64,000 nt of DNA, taken from assembly GCA_958496175.1 (NCBI GenBank), contig OY292277.1:39939050-40003049 (forward strand). Direction: 5' to 3'. Below, piece after piece: positions 23,723 through 35,382 of the stretch. Within the stretch, counting starts at the first letter, position 1, and each line of letters starts with the position of its first letter. The notes beneath the pieces are model-generated. The model was given only the letters and a program-made list of their open reading frames with translations, did no database searches and was not told where the DNA came from. Position numbers and translations under genes: made by a program. This DNA comes from Sisyra terminalis (Eukaryota > Arthropoda > Insecta > Neuroptera > Sisyridae).

Positions 23723-25035
23723 CTCGAATAGTTATTGTTATTGCAAATTAGGCTTCTTATATAATAACTGTTATGTTCCAATAATTACAGACTGCATAAC
23801 AAAAATTTATATTGGTAAATTAATATTGAGAGCTAAAAATACATACGTACTAGCGAAAATAAATGACTATATCGTTATTGTGCAAACTTTTATGAATTCA
23901 CGATAAGAACAATATAATAATATTTAGCTCCATTTTACAGCTCACAAAAGTATCTTAAACTTTATAAACAATTTGATAATTTATTGTTTAACAATAATAT
24001 GCATAATTTATGTGCAACAGTTTAATTTTTTTTATAATTACTATTATTACATTTCCATTTTTTTCTATTATATCAAAGGATTGTTAGTTTATTATAGAAC
24101 TTAAGAAATCAAAGACTTAGTAATCGTTCATAGAATTTTATTTATAAATTTTATCATTTTTCAAACTTTCTAATCTTTCTGTTCCTATTCCATTGTCATA
24201 ATTTCTTAAAAAGACTTACAATATTTTATTATTTTTAAAAAATAGCAAATATTTCATAAGTGAAAGTGCTTTAAAGGTATTCCTTCTTTTACGAGTGCGA
24301 GTTTGATTTTGTAACTACGTATTGATTAATTAGCGATCGAAATTTGAGAAATATATTAAAAAAAATTGCCAAAACTATTTTAATTTATTTTCCCAAAAAG
24401 TATATGATGTACAAAAGTAACTCATGAGTACAATTTTTAATGGTAAATACAATTATTTGATTGTTAAATCGTCTGATGGCAGAGATATGGAATAAGAAGG
24501 GGTGGATTTCTCCTCTCTTGTGATTCAAAACTCTAATAATTATAAGATTTTACGATATTAGTAGTTATGGTATGAAGTAAGGAAATAAAAATGTATATAT
24601 TTAAATAAAGTAATTTTAATATCTTAGACGTTAATTTTGGTATTAGCAAAATAAGACAGCTTTTATATTTTCTTAAAATATATAAAAATAAATTACTTAC
24701 ATATTATGGGGAAAAATACTTGATTCGTTATCGTCAATATTATTCAACTGACTACATTATTTGACATAAATTTCCCATTAGTCAAAACGTCTATTGATGA
24801 ATTTTCTTCTTCTTTATAAAAAAAATAATATTTATTACATACTCTAAAAAAATAAATTTTATTCTTCAGAAAAATGAAAACGATAAACATTCCTTTCGGA
24901 ATAAATTTTCTATTAGTTCATAATCAAAATGTTATACTTAATATTAGTGAGACCGGGAAGCAATTTATTTTCTGAACCAAAAGACAAGAAAGGGTCATTT
25001 ATGAACTTATAGACAAAATCAGAAGGGTATTCAGA
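23723..25035. other. Intergenic AT-rich DNA, nothing recognised
   Basis: No coding, RNA or repeat signature seen. Confidence 0.4.
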
Positions 25036-28000
25036 TAATTTTTTCACAATATATTTAACGTAAGGGCATTGTTCAATAATCCGTTTCTAAAACTAGCCCT
25101 CATAAGGAAAAGTCACCCCCGAAAATCGATCAATTTTAGGGCAAATTTGGTACATGCTTTTTCAACTCCTTAACTTCCCGTTTCTATTTCCCAAGGATCT
25201 AGCGAATATTTGCAAATTGTTTTTATACAATACTATTAACAATGATTTAATCTTAAATATTCTGCTCAATTTAAGCGATAATAACCATCACATACCTTTA
25301 TATATATCCTTTTTATGCACTTGAAAATTGTCTTTTTTGAAATTTTGAAATGATATTACGGGTGTTCTTTTGCACACAGGACAAAAAAATTTTCACATTA
25401 TATTTCACATAAGGGCATTGTTCAATAATCCGTTTCTAAAACTAGCCCGCATAAGGAAAAGTCACCCCCGAAAAGCATCAATTTTAGGGCAAATTTGTTC
25501 CATGCTTTTTCACCTCCTTAACTTCCCGTTTCGATTTCCCAAGGATCTATGAAAAATTTGCAAATTGTTTTTATGCATTATCATTTAAGATGATTTAATC
25601 TTAAATATTCTGCTCAGTTTAAGCGAAAATAACCATCACATATTTCCTTTTTATGCACGTGAAAATTGTACTTTTTGAAACTTTGAAATGATATTGCGGG
25701 TGAACTTTTGCACACAGGACAAAAATTTTATCACAATATATTTAACGTAAGGGCATTGTCCAATAATCCGTTTTCAAAACTAGTCCTCATAAGGAAAAGT
25801 CACCCCTGAAAATCGATCAATTTTAGGGCAAATTTGGTACATGCTTTTTCACCTCCTTAACTTCCCGTTTCGATTTCCCAAGGATCTAGCAAATATTTGC
25901 AAATTGTTTTTATGCATTATCATTAAGGATGATTTGATCTTAAATTTTGTGCCCAGTTTAAGGGAAAATAACCATCACATATATCCTTTTTATGCACTTG
26001 AAAATTGTCTTTTTTGAAACTTTGAAATGATATTGCGGGTGAACTTTTGCACACAGGACAAAAATTTTATCACAATATATTTAACGTAAGGGCATTGTCC
26101 AATAATCCGTTTTCAAAACTAGTCCTCATAAGGAAAAGTCACCCCTGAAAATCGATCAATTTTAGGGCAAATTTGGTACATGCTTTTTCACCTCCTTAAC
26201 TTCCCGTTTCGATTTCCCAAGGATCTAGCAAATGTTTGCAAATTGTTTTTATGCATTATCATTAAGGATGATTTGATTTTAAATTTTGTGCCCAGTTTAA
26301 GGGAAAATAACCATCACATATATCCTTTTTATGCACTTGAAAATTGTCTTTTTTGAAACTTTGAAATGATATTGCGGTTGTCTTTTTTCTACAGGACAAA
26401 ACATTTTTCAAATTACAACTCAGGTTAGGACAATGTTTTATAGTCCAATTAAAAATATAGCCTTAAAAGGCAGAAATAACCCTCGAAAACAACTCCTAAA
26501 AACCTTTTAAACTCCTAAAATTCCCGTTTAATGGTCCTTAGGATCTAGCCTTTCAATTTAAATTATTTTTATGCAATACGGTTAAGGATGATTTGGGGTA
26601 TAATATTAAGCTCAATTTTAACGAAAATAAACATTCCTTTTATCCTTTTAATGTGCTAGAAAATTGTCTTTTTGAAACTTTGAAACAATATTATGGGTGT
26701 CCTTTTGCACACAGGACAAAAAAACTTTCACATTTCAACTCACATAAGAGCATTTTTCTATAATTTAATGATGTATTATGTTCTTATATGGAAAAGTCAC
26801 CAGTCAAAATCGCACAAGAGAAAGGTCGATTTAAGTGCATTTTTTTCTCCCCTCATCTTACCGTTTTAATTTCCCATGGGTCAAGCAATTACAAACAAAT
26901 TATTATGATAAAAAAGGTTGAGGATGAATCAGTCTTTAATTCATTATCAGCGAAAAAAAATATCCCTTATATCCAATTTGTGCACTTGAAAACTATCCTT
27001 TTTTAAATTTTAAAATGATATTACTGTGTCCTCTTCCACAAAGGACAAAAATGTTATCACATTTAATTTCACGTAAGGGCATTGTAATAATCCGTTGCTA
27101 AAACTAAGCCTCATAAGGAAATGTCACCTCCCGAAAACCGATCAATTTTATAACAAATTTGGTGCATACTTTTTCACCTCCTTAACTTCCGACGGATTTC
27201 CCACGGTCTAGCGAATATTTGTAAATTACTTTCATGCAATTACATTAATGATGATTCAAGCTAAAATATTGTGCTCAGTTTCAGCGAAAAAAACCATCCC
27301 TTATATCCTTTTTATGCATTTGAAAATTTTCCTTTTTGAAACGTTGAAATGATATTGTGGGTGTGTTTTTGCACACAGAACAATAATTATTTCACATAAC
27401 ATTTCACGAAAGGGCATTGTTTAATAATCCGTTGCTAAAAATAGCCCTCATAAGGAAAAGTCACCATTCGAAATTCGACCCATTTTAGGAGAAATTTGGT
27501 GCTAGCTTTTTCACCCCCTTATATTCCCCCGTTTCGTTTTCCCAAGGATCTATTGAATATTTGCAAATAATATTTATACAATGACATTAAGGATGATTCA
27601 TTCTAAAGTATTGTGCTCAGATTCAGCAAACCAGATTCAAAAAACTCAGATTCAAAAAACCATCCTTTATATCTTTTTTATGCACTGGAAAATTGTCCTT
27701 TTTGAAACTTTGAAATGATGTTGTGGGTGTCTTTTTGCACACAGGACAATAATTTTTTCACATTACATTACACGAAAAGGCATTGTTTAATAATCCGTTA
27801 CTAAAAATAGCCCTCATAAGGAAAAGTCAGCCTTCGAAAATCGACCAATTTTATAGCAAATTTGGTGCTAGCTTTTTCACCTCCTTAACTTCCCGTTTCG
27901 ATTTCCCAAGGATCTAGCGAATATTTGCAAATTATTTTTGTGCAATTACATTAAGGATGATGCAATCTAAATTATTTGGCTAAGTTTCAGTCCAAAAAAC

Positions 28001-28130
28001 CATCCCTTATATCCTTTTTATGCACTTGAAAATTGTCCTTTTTGAAGCTTTGAATTAATATTCATAGTGTCCTTTTGCACACAGGACAATAATTTATTCA
28101 CAATATAATCCACGTATGAGACTTTTGATA
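25036..28130. repeat. Tandem satellite, about nine units of roughly 340 bp
   Basis: The landmark taagggcattg, or a variant, recurs at about 25061, 25410, 25748, 26087, 26424, 26745, 27074, 27408 and 27774. A last partial unit starts near 28115. Spacings run from 321 to 366 bp. Other per-unit landmarks are cataaggaaaagtcacc, ttcccaaggatcta, tatcctttttatgcact and ttttgcacacaggac. The units starting at 25748 and 26087 are nearly identical, while the sixth (26745) is much decayed. No coding. Confidence 0.93.
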
Positions 28131-28487
28131 TATTTAAATATATCCTCATTAATATCTAAATGTCAATGTTATTTGTTGTAATGAATCTATTTTACCGGGC
28201 CTATGCACAGATGATTTGCTTCATCTCTATAGGTGCATATCTATGTATAAAAAATTTTGTATGTAAATATGTATGTATTACATCCTGGTAATAAATAATA
28301 ATAATAATTACTTTCATTAGGAAATGCATTCGTTGCAATTTTCGTTTTTTTAGAAATTTTGTTGGTTAGGCAACCCTTTGTTTAATAATGTTATTATGTT
28401 GCAGCATAAGTTCCCTAATTCCCAAGTTGATGTAAATTGGACATGTGATTTGTTTTATTAATTTAAATCAATGTTTGTTTACAGAAT
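28131..28487. other. Intergenic sequence with short simple repeats
   Basis: It includes tatgtatgta-type repeats and a short (aat)n run near 28290-28310. Nothing else recognised. Confidence 0.4.
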
Positions 28488-28925
28488 CTACTTACCTGAA
28501 GCTGGCCGAAGACATTTGATATTTATTCATTGGATTTGAACTGTTCATCATTTCCAAATGTACATTTGAGGAATGGATGCGGATCATTCGGCAATCATCT
28601 ATCGAATTCAACAAGGATATCATATCCAGAATTGGTATCTACCGAAAAGAATACGAATGGATTTAATACAATAATTAGTGGTGTAAATTTTGTCTCAATA
28701 AATTAGTGAAATGAAGTGATAAAGTGGTTCAAGTGATAAATAATCAAAATGTCAGAAAAAACAGAAGCTTTTCATTAACTTAATAATTTCTATAAGTTTA
28801 CAACAATTGATACTTTTACATAGTTTATACAAACAATTGTAAATATGCATAAAACTGTTTTTGTAATATTTTATATATTATTTTATTGATATTAAACATC
28901 AATAAAGTTATTTTAATAGAATACA
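28488..28925 (+). other. Possible noncoding 3' exon-like segment with polyadenylation signal
   Basis: The sequence tttgtttacag looks like a splice acceptor just before 28490. The following 200 bp are less AT-rich than their surroundings, have no long frame, and are followed by an aataaa signal near 28905. It could be the last exon of a plus-strand noncoding RNA, or chance. Confidence 0.2.
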
Positions 28926-29765
28926 TTGTTTTAATTCGACATACTCTACCCATCCTCTTGAATTTTATTTTTCAGGGATTTTTTTTACAGTTGGAATACA
29001 TATAAGAGTTAAATTAATAATAAGGTAAGTATAATAAAAGGTATAGTAAAATTAATAAGGTAAAAAAGTTAGGGATATTGTTTTTCGATAAATTATCGAA
29101 TAATTCGATAAAAGTCTATATCGAGAAAAATCTTAAATATGGTTGAGAAATTCTAATTATTTCGATCGAAAAAAATTTTCATTTTTCTACAAATCTCATA
29201 TGAATTGTTTATATATGAGTTTTAATGTTATTACATACATTGCTAAGGTCGCCGCCACTACCGGAGCTGAGGTCCTTGGTTCGCATCCCGAAGAGGTAAG
29301 TGTTTTTTCTTAAATATAATCATTAATTTCTATTACTTACAGCTTACCATGTCACTAATTAACATTAATAATTGTTTCCAGACATTGTATCATCGAAATA
29401 TTCGATCGAACAGTTCCAACCTTTCGGGGTTGGAAATGGATCGATCGATCGATGAGTTATGAATTATTATTTTTTGATCCCGCATATGTGATGTCACTCA
29501 ATGACGTCATTCCCTAAAAAATTAGGGTAAGGATATCAAATTTTCGATTTTAGTAAAATAGGATTTGGTGTATGGCATAAGGATGATGCGGGAGGCCTCA
29601 AAAGCATATCCTTTTTTTGAATTTTTTATTTTTTTAGGGAAAATTTTTTGGCCAAAACCCAAAAAAATCCCAAAAATTGGCCAAATTTCGTGATTTTTTT
29701 CACTTTTTTCAACTTTAACGCCGTTTGTAGCGAAAACTATCAATCGCAGGTTAACGATTGTAGGC
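28926..29765. other. Intergenic; palindromic cgat-rich words and a weak tRNA-like B box
   Basis: Runs of cgat/tcga words occur at 29085-29130 and 29395-29450. At 29245-29300 the plus strand has gctaaggtcgccgcc and ggttcgcatccc, loosely like pol III A and B boxes, so an unrelated SINE relic is possible. Confidence 0.3.
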
Positions 29766-30430
29766 TCATTCGATAGCGCTTGAATTGATGGTGTAAATTT
29801 GGTCCCGGAAAACCTTAAGGAAAAAAACTTTTTTTTTCAACTTTTCAGAAATTTCAAAACGTCGACCCGATGCACGTTTGGGTCCCAATAGTCTTCGCAG
29901 TAGACCGTATCTTTTGTTTAGTTCTTGTCGTTTTTGTTTAACGTGGGGTTCCAATTTAAATGTTCGTCTAGGTACATTCCTATGTATTTTACTACTGGGG
30001 CGGTTGGTATTAAATTATTGTTAAAGTATAAAGGAGAACAAATAATTCTGTTTAGTGTGAAAGTTGTAATGACCGATTTGTTTTCATTTATTTTAATTTT
30101 CCATCTATCGCACCATTTGGCGATGAGGTCAAGGTGATGCTGGAGTGTAGTTGAGGCTTTTGAATGATCAGGATCAGAGGATAGGATAGCTGTATCATCA
30201 GCATAGGTAGTGATTGTGGTTAGTGGGTGAATCGGGATGTTGGCTGTATATATGTTGTACAGTATAAGCCCCAGAATGCTACCCTGGGGAACCCCTGCGT
30301 GGATCGTTGAAACACTAGATAGTGCCACACCACACCTGACGCTGAAGCTACGGGTAAGAAGATAAGATTTGATTATAAGAAAATATTGGGAGCCTTATCT
30401 TTTAGAACGACTTTTAATCATTGCCTATGA
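29766..30430 (-). pseudogene. Jockey-clade non-LTR reverse-transcriptase fragment
   Basis: Minus-strand frames give AGVPQGSILGLILYNIYTAN, then TYADDTAILS with the catalytic Y-A-D-D box, WCDRWKIKINENKS and VVKYIGMYLDEHLNW. A frameshift near 29940 leads to HVKQKRQELNKRYGLLRRLL. This order is exactly that of Jockey-type ORF2 from the catalytic palm to the thumb. The 5' part is missing beyond about 30430, so it is a dead fragment. Confidence 0.87.
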
Positions 30431-31299
30431 AACTGTGATTCTTTTCAAACTCCAAGGCAAATCGAACGAAAAATTATTATTATAATTATTGTAATAAAAG
30501 TTTAAAGCATTGATGTTTTATTGACTAGGATTATTGTGCATACTGTAAAAAACATTTATAATTTACTTTTTTTGTAACGTTTCTAGTTATACTTTCCCAA
30601 ACACAACGATGCATGTTTGGTTGCATATACAGTAAATTTATTCAAAAATCGTTTATCTTATACTCGAAGCCTTTTTGAATTGAGTATCTTTTTACTCAGA
30701 AAACGTAATCAATTTCTTTTCTAAGTACGAATTTTAAAAAAATTATATCTGGAGACTAATTCATTTGAATTGAATAAATATAGAAATCTGCTGAATTAAG
30801 CAATCGTTCTATGAAAATTATACTTTTCAGAGCAGAAACGTTTCTTTATTTTAAACTTTTAAGACAAAATATAAATTTCAAAAGAAAAAAAAAATACTTT
30901 TTAGTGTTTTCCTATCTTTTTTAAATGGTTAATAAAAATAAATAATTTTTGACTCGCATTAATGATTGATAAAATTTTCTTAAGAAACTGTTGTGTTAAG
31001 GAACTTATCAATTTAAATGAAAAGCTTTGTTAAATTTAATACTATGAAATTTATTTTCAAAAAATCTATTTCAAAATTTTTTTTGTACCTGTAAGTTTAA
31101 AATTTCTTCTAAGCCTAATTGTATGTAAATGGGAATTAGGAACTATAAATATTAATGCTAAACAGCAAATTCGTGACGTCATTTTATGAATGGTTGCATA
31201 ACTTTAACTTTATATTAAGCTCAGGAAGTTGAGCAATCAAATTCATCGTCATCATAGTTATCTCCTTATAAGAGTTTATTTGATAAATGAATATTTACT

Positions 31300-31320
31300 T
31301 TTATTATATATATATATATA
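31300..31320. repeat. (TA)n microsatellite
   Basis: About ten TA units lie directly beside the tail end of the neighbouring SINE, where simple repeats are common. Confidence 0.7.
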
Positions 31321-31490
31321 TTTTTTAATTGTTATTTTCCGTCGCTTTATAACTACTTAGGTCCTTAGCTACTCTAGGGTTAATTTAATTCCGTTATCGA
31401 GCAATATTGAAAATTTACACGATACGGGGATCGAACCCACTACCTACTAGTTTTGGAGCGATCACCTAGATCACTCGGCTACCAGTAGGT
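31321..31490 (-). repeat. tRNA-derived SINE copy, best-preserved promoter boxes
   Basis: On the minus strand it begins acctactggtagccgagtga (A box tagccgagtgatc). A good B box, gggttcgatcccc, follows at about 31426-31439. Then come the family body (ctagagtagctaaggacc, ataaagcgacgg) and an AT tail. This copy defines the family; five other copies are in the window. Confidence 0.87.
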
Positions 31491-34400
31491 TGGTGTATGT
31501 TATTTATTATCAAATAAATATATTCATAACTGAATTAAACAATAAAAATGTCTTGCCTCTCTAAAAATATTGTTTGTGGTTTCATTGGAATAGTTCCAAA
31601 AAAAAAAAAATATATAAAACAAATTAAACATTAATTTTTATCCATTTTTATTGATTTTTATTTATATATTTTTTACATTTTTTTTTATTTTTATTTTTTT
31701 CAGGCACATTATAAATAAAACAACAAATAATAAATAATCCGTAAATTCTCAAAATCAATAATTATGATCGAAAGTTATTAATCAATACACACATAATAAT
31801 TACAATATTTCGATTTATTTTTAAAATAAACGAAGGACATTTTCATATATAAAATATCATAATTATTAGGTTTTGTTTTCTACTTATTTTAAGTCTTAAA
31901 TTATACATTATGTAAAAAGAAAAAGAAATAAAAAATTTGGTAATGTAATGATGAAAAATACAAGGAAGAACATATAATGAAAATAAAAATTTTAAGTACT
32001 AGTAAAAAAAAACAACTCCTGTTCATCACGTTCTTAATTTCATTTGTTTATTAATATACAAGAAGAAATATGATGGAAGAAATTTTCCAATCGGATTGCA
32101 TGAGAAATTAACATATTTTCATATCTTTCAATATTTCATATCGAAAGTAAAATATCGCTTTTAATTTAAATTTTCAATCATTTTCATAGAGTATTTACTT
32201 GTTACTTCTAAAGGGTAGTGCATAAGACCCTTAATTTGGGGTGAAAAATATGTTATTTTATGTATTTAGATCTTAGTCTTTTTTTAAATTCGTTCACATT
32301 TTTTTTATTAATATTACGAACGTAACGCAGATCGTAACGTTTCGAAATCGGGTAAAAAATTGTCGAGTAAATCGTAAAATTTTCTAAAATGTTATTTTTC
32401 CCAAACAGATGATTTTCGAAATAACTAAAATTATTCGTCTAAGAATTTTGAATAAGACAAAAATTTATTATCTTTATTATCATTTTTTTTAATATTAAAG
32501 ATTTTTATTGATGAACACATTTGTGTGCCTTAAATTATGTTTATGTTATTTTAAACCTTGGTCGGAGTTCCTTTTTATCACGCGAATATTAGATAAATTA
32601 AACACGAATTAAACTTAACAAATTAAATTATAACATAAGGGATTATTATTATGGAGGACTCATATTCGGTCAAATTTTTTTTTCAAAGCAATATGTGAAA
32701 CTTTAGGAGAAAGCCATCTGTTGAAGAAGTCTTAAATTAGATTAAACACATCGAATTTTCAATTCCAGTAAAAAGTCTGCTGAAAGATACACACAAAACC
32801 CAGCTTTACTATACAAATGCGGTTTAGTATAAATGGTAAAAATGCATAATAGCATTTTGACTAGTTTAATTGTGACGCCGCCGGGTTGTGATTAACATTA
32901 AGTTAAATTAGTATTTTTAAAAAAAATTGTCACTTTCAAAATATTTGAGATTAAACTGTGCAACTATGCACAGTTCAAATCATTAATCAAACTAATTCAA
33001 TCAGACCACACATCATTACATTGTTTGCGCAAATGATTCGATCGCATGTAAGAATAAAATAAGCTTCGTACAACAGTTGACTTCAAAACTTTATCTTTGA
33101 GGTTCCTGTACTTCACATATATTTAAACATGAGATTAAATTTCTGAAGAAATTAACAAATTTATAAATCTTTTGATAGGTTTTATATAAATACATTTTTA
33201 AACATTTGTTGTGTAAAAAAATATTAATATAAAAATAATTTTAAAAAATATTTATCTGCAATATATTATATTTATGAAAGATATGCGAAATCGTAAATAA
33301 TTTGACCGAATATTATCCACGTAAAATGGATGGATTTAAAATTTTAAAATCGTCGCCTTTTTATTTCATTTTATTTATTTTTTTTCAAATTATTTTTTAT
33401 ATTTTTTTTTAATAAATTATCTTTTATATATTTTCTTTAAAGAGACATCTAAATTCATTTTAAATATTCCTATTATTCTATTTTAGTTGTAGTTAAGTAT
33501 ATTAAATCTAAGAAAAAAATTGTCAAGTTTATTGAAGAAGAACCAGTTTGTTCCATGAACATTTATATACGACACTCGACGATAAGACATTACACAGTTT
33601 TTATATATACAGAGTGGTCCATTTAACTTAAAAAGAGTTCAACATTATGAAATACTGTAGAGTGTAAGGGGAAAAAATGATAACGTTTATTTTTAACCTT
33701 GGCAATATGTTCAAGGTTCTTCATGGTTATTATTATTTGTTTATAGACACATATGTTTTTTAATTTATTGCAAACTCTTATTCTACAAAAAAAAAAAGAA
33801 ACAGTCTTTTTCTACAAGAAAATAAAATAATTGTTCCTTTTCTATATTTTTCAATAATTGATATATTGTAAATATTTTTCTTCTACCAAAAAGTACAAAA
33901 TAGTGGTTAATTGGTAAAATTAATAATTGATAATGAATACATTTACTGTATGTTATTTAAAGTTCGAAGTCAAATTTGGATTTATCTACATCAGCGTCTC
34001 TAGCGAATGGAGGTTGCAATTCGTCTTACACAGAGTTAATATAAGCGATATGAAAAATATGAAATATAAAACAGGACAATTTATATAGAAAAATGAAATA
34101 TTTTTTTCAAATATATGGCATTATAGGCGGATTCTTAACATCATATACACAACAGAGTATTGTTGTATGTATATAGTATACAACGTTAAAGTATTATTTT
34201 ACTGTAGTTAAAAGTATTAAGTAATAACAACACAAAATGTTTATATTTGCCAAAACATTGTGCAAAAACATATTGTGCTACTTACTTTTGAGGTAAAAGA
34301 AAAATTTTTTTTTGATTTTTGAAATCATTGAAAAATTTTATGAATCTATATATTTCATTTTTACCGACTCAAATTAGAGGCGTACGATTTTTGTTTTCGC

Positions 34401-35342
34401 AAAAAAAGATTCTGGTATAGAAAAACGTTCCTATTACAAAAGTATATACGAAAAAAACAGTTTAGCTTGAAAAAAAATAATTAAAAATGTTAAAGTCAAA
34501 AATAAACGCTCCCTTTTCTCTCCAATTCAGCATCCAATAATCTGTATTTGAACATTTTTCTTAAACATTGAGGTATTCCAAGTTATATGAAACAACCACC
34601 TGTATATGATAATATATTTTATATTTATAATATTTGAAAATCACAGTCATACATTTCCGAGAAAATGCGCACCCAAATTAAAAAGACTTTAGTTTTTTTC
34701 GTATCTAAAATGGTGCTAATGAATTAAAAAGTTTACGTATAAAATTTTTAATAACAGCCTCGAGTTTAAATGTGTGCCAATATCAAAGTCAATTCGATAC
34801 TTGTACACATTTCCAAGCAAAATTTCTTTTTTCTCTTTAGACTTGAATTTTTAAAATATATTTTTTTATTATATGAAACAACATTGACTTATAGCACCAA
34901 TTTTATTTTAGTAGTTTTATTCTTATATTTTTTTAGTTTTACTTTGATTTTAATTTAACAAAATGAATATTTTCGCTATGTTTCGCACCGATTGAAACTG
35001 AACGAAAAGTTAGTTGAATAAGAGAAATTAAAAGATCATTTTCTCAATGAAACTGTTTTTTAACTTACATATTCTTTATTTTTGATAAATATTTGTCACT
35101 TCCAGAAAAGATTAACTCCATCCAAATGTTTTCAGTAGGGTTTGTAGAATTATATTAAGAAATATGTATTTTTAGAGATTTTTATAAATACATATATTTA
35201 ATATTTTATATTCACTTAAAATTGGGCGGACGCACATTTTTTATATATTTAAGTAAAAGGATATATATTTGTTATTTTTTTTCTTTTCTTTTTTTTTTGT
35301 AAATAATTTATGGTACTTCTTTTTGCTGAATGTTATAATTTT
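31491..35342 (-). other. Very AT-rich region including the 3' UTR of the encore-like gene
   Basis: No coding is visible. The 3' UTR must start at 35342 and run leftwards. Many minus-strand aataaa words exist (for example near 35086 and 34917, and one overlapping the stop codon), so the poly(A) site cannot be chosen. Confidence 0.4.
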
Positions 35343-35382
35343 TTATTTTCCACTTGTCGGCAGTGATAGAAATCCTTTAGAT
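35343..35382 (-). CDS. enc: encore-like exon 13 (last 12 codons and stop)
   Basis: The acceptor ttatttacttacag precedes A, which completes an Arg codon. The text is SKGFLSLPTSGK followed by TAA at 35343-35345. Confidence 0.8.

Noticed and set aside
25036..28130. CRISPR-like or coding tandem array
   Set aside because: Units are about 340 bp, have no spacers and no continuous frame, and the host is a eukaryote; it is a satellite.
29245..29300. Possible tRNA or SINE head (ggttcgcatccc)
   Set aside because: A single B-box-like word with a weak A box, and no second copy in the window.
22390..30430. One full LINE spanning both reverse-transcriptase fragments
   Set aside because: The two fragments belong to different families (SGVTQGSHLG versus AGVPQGSILG wording) and are separated by the satellite.
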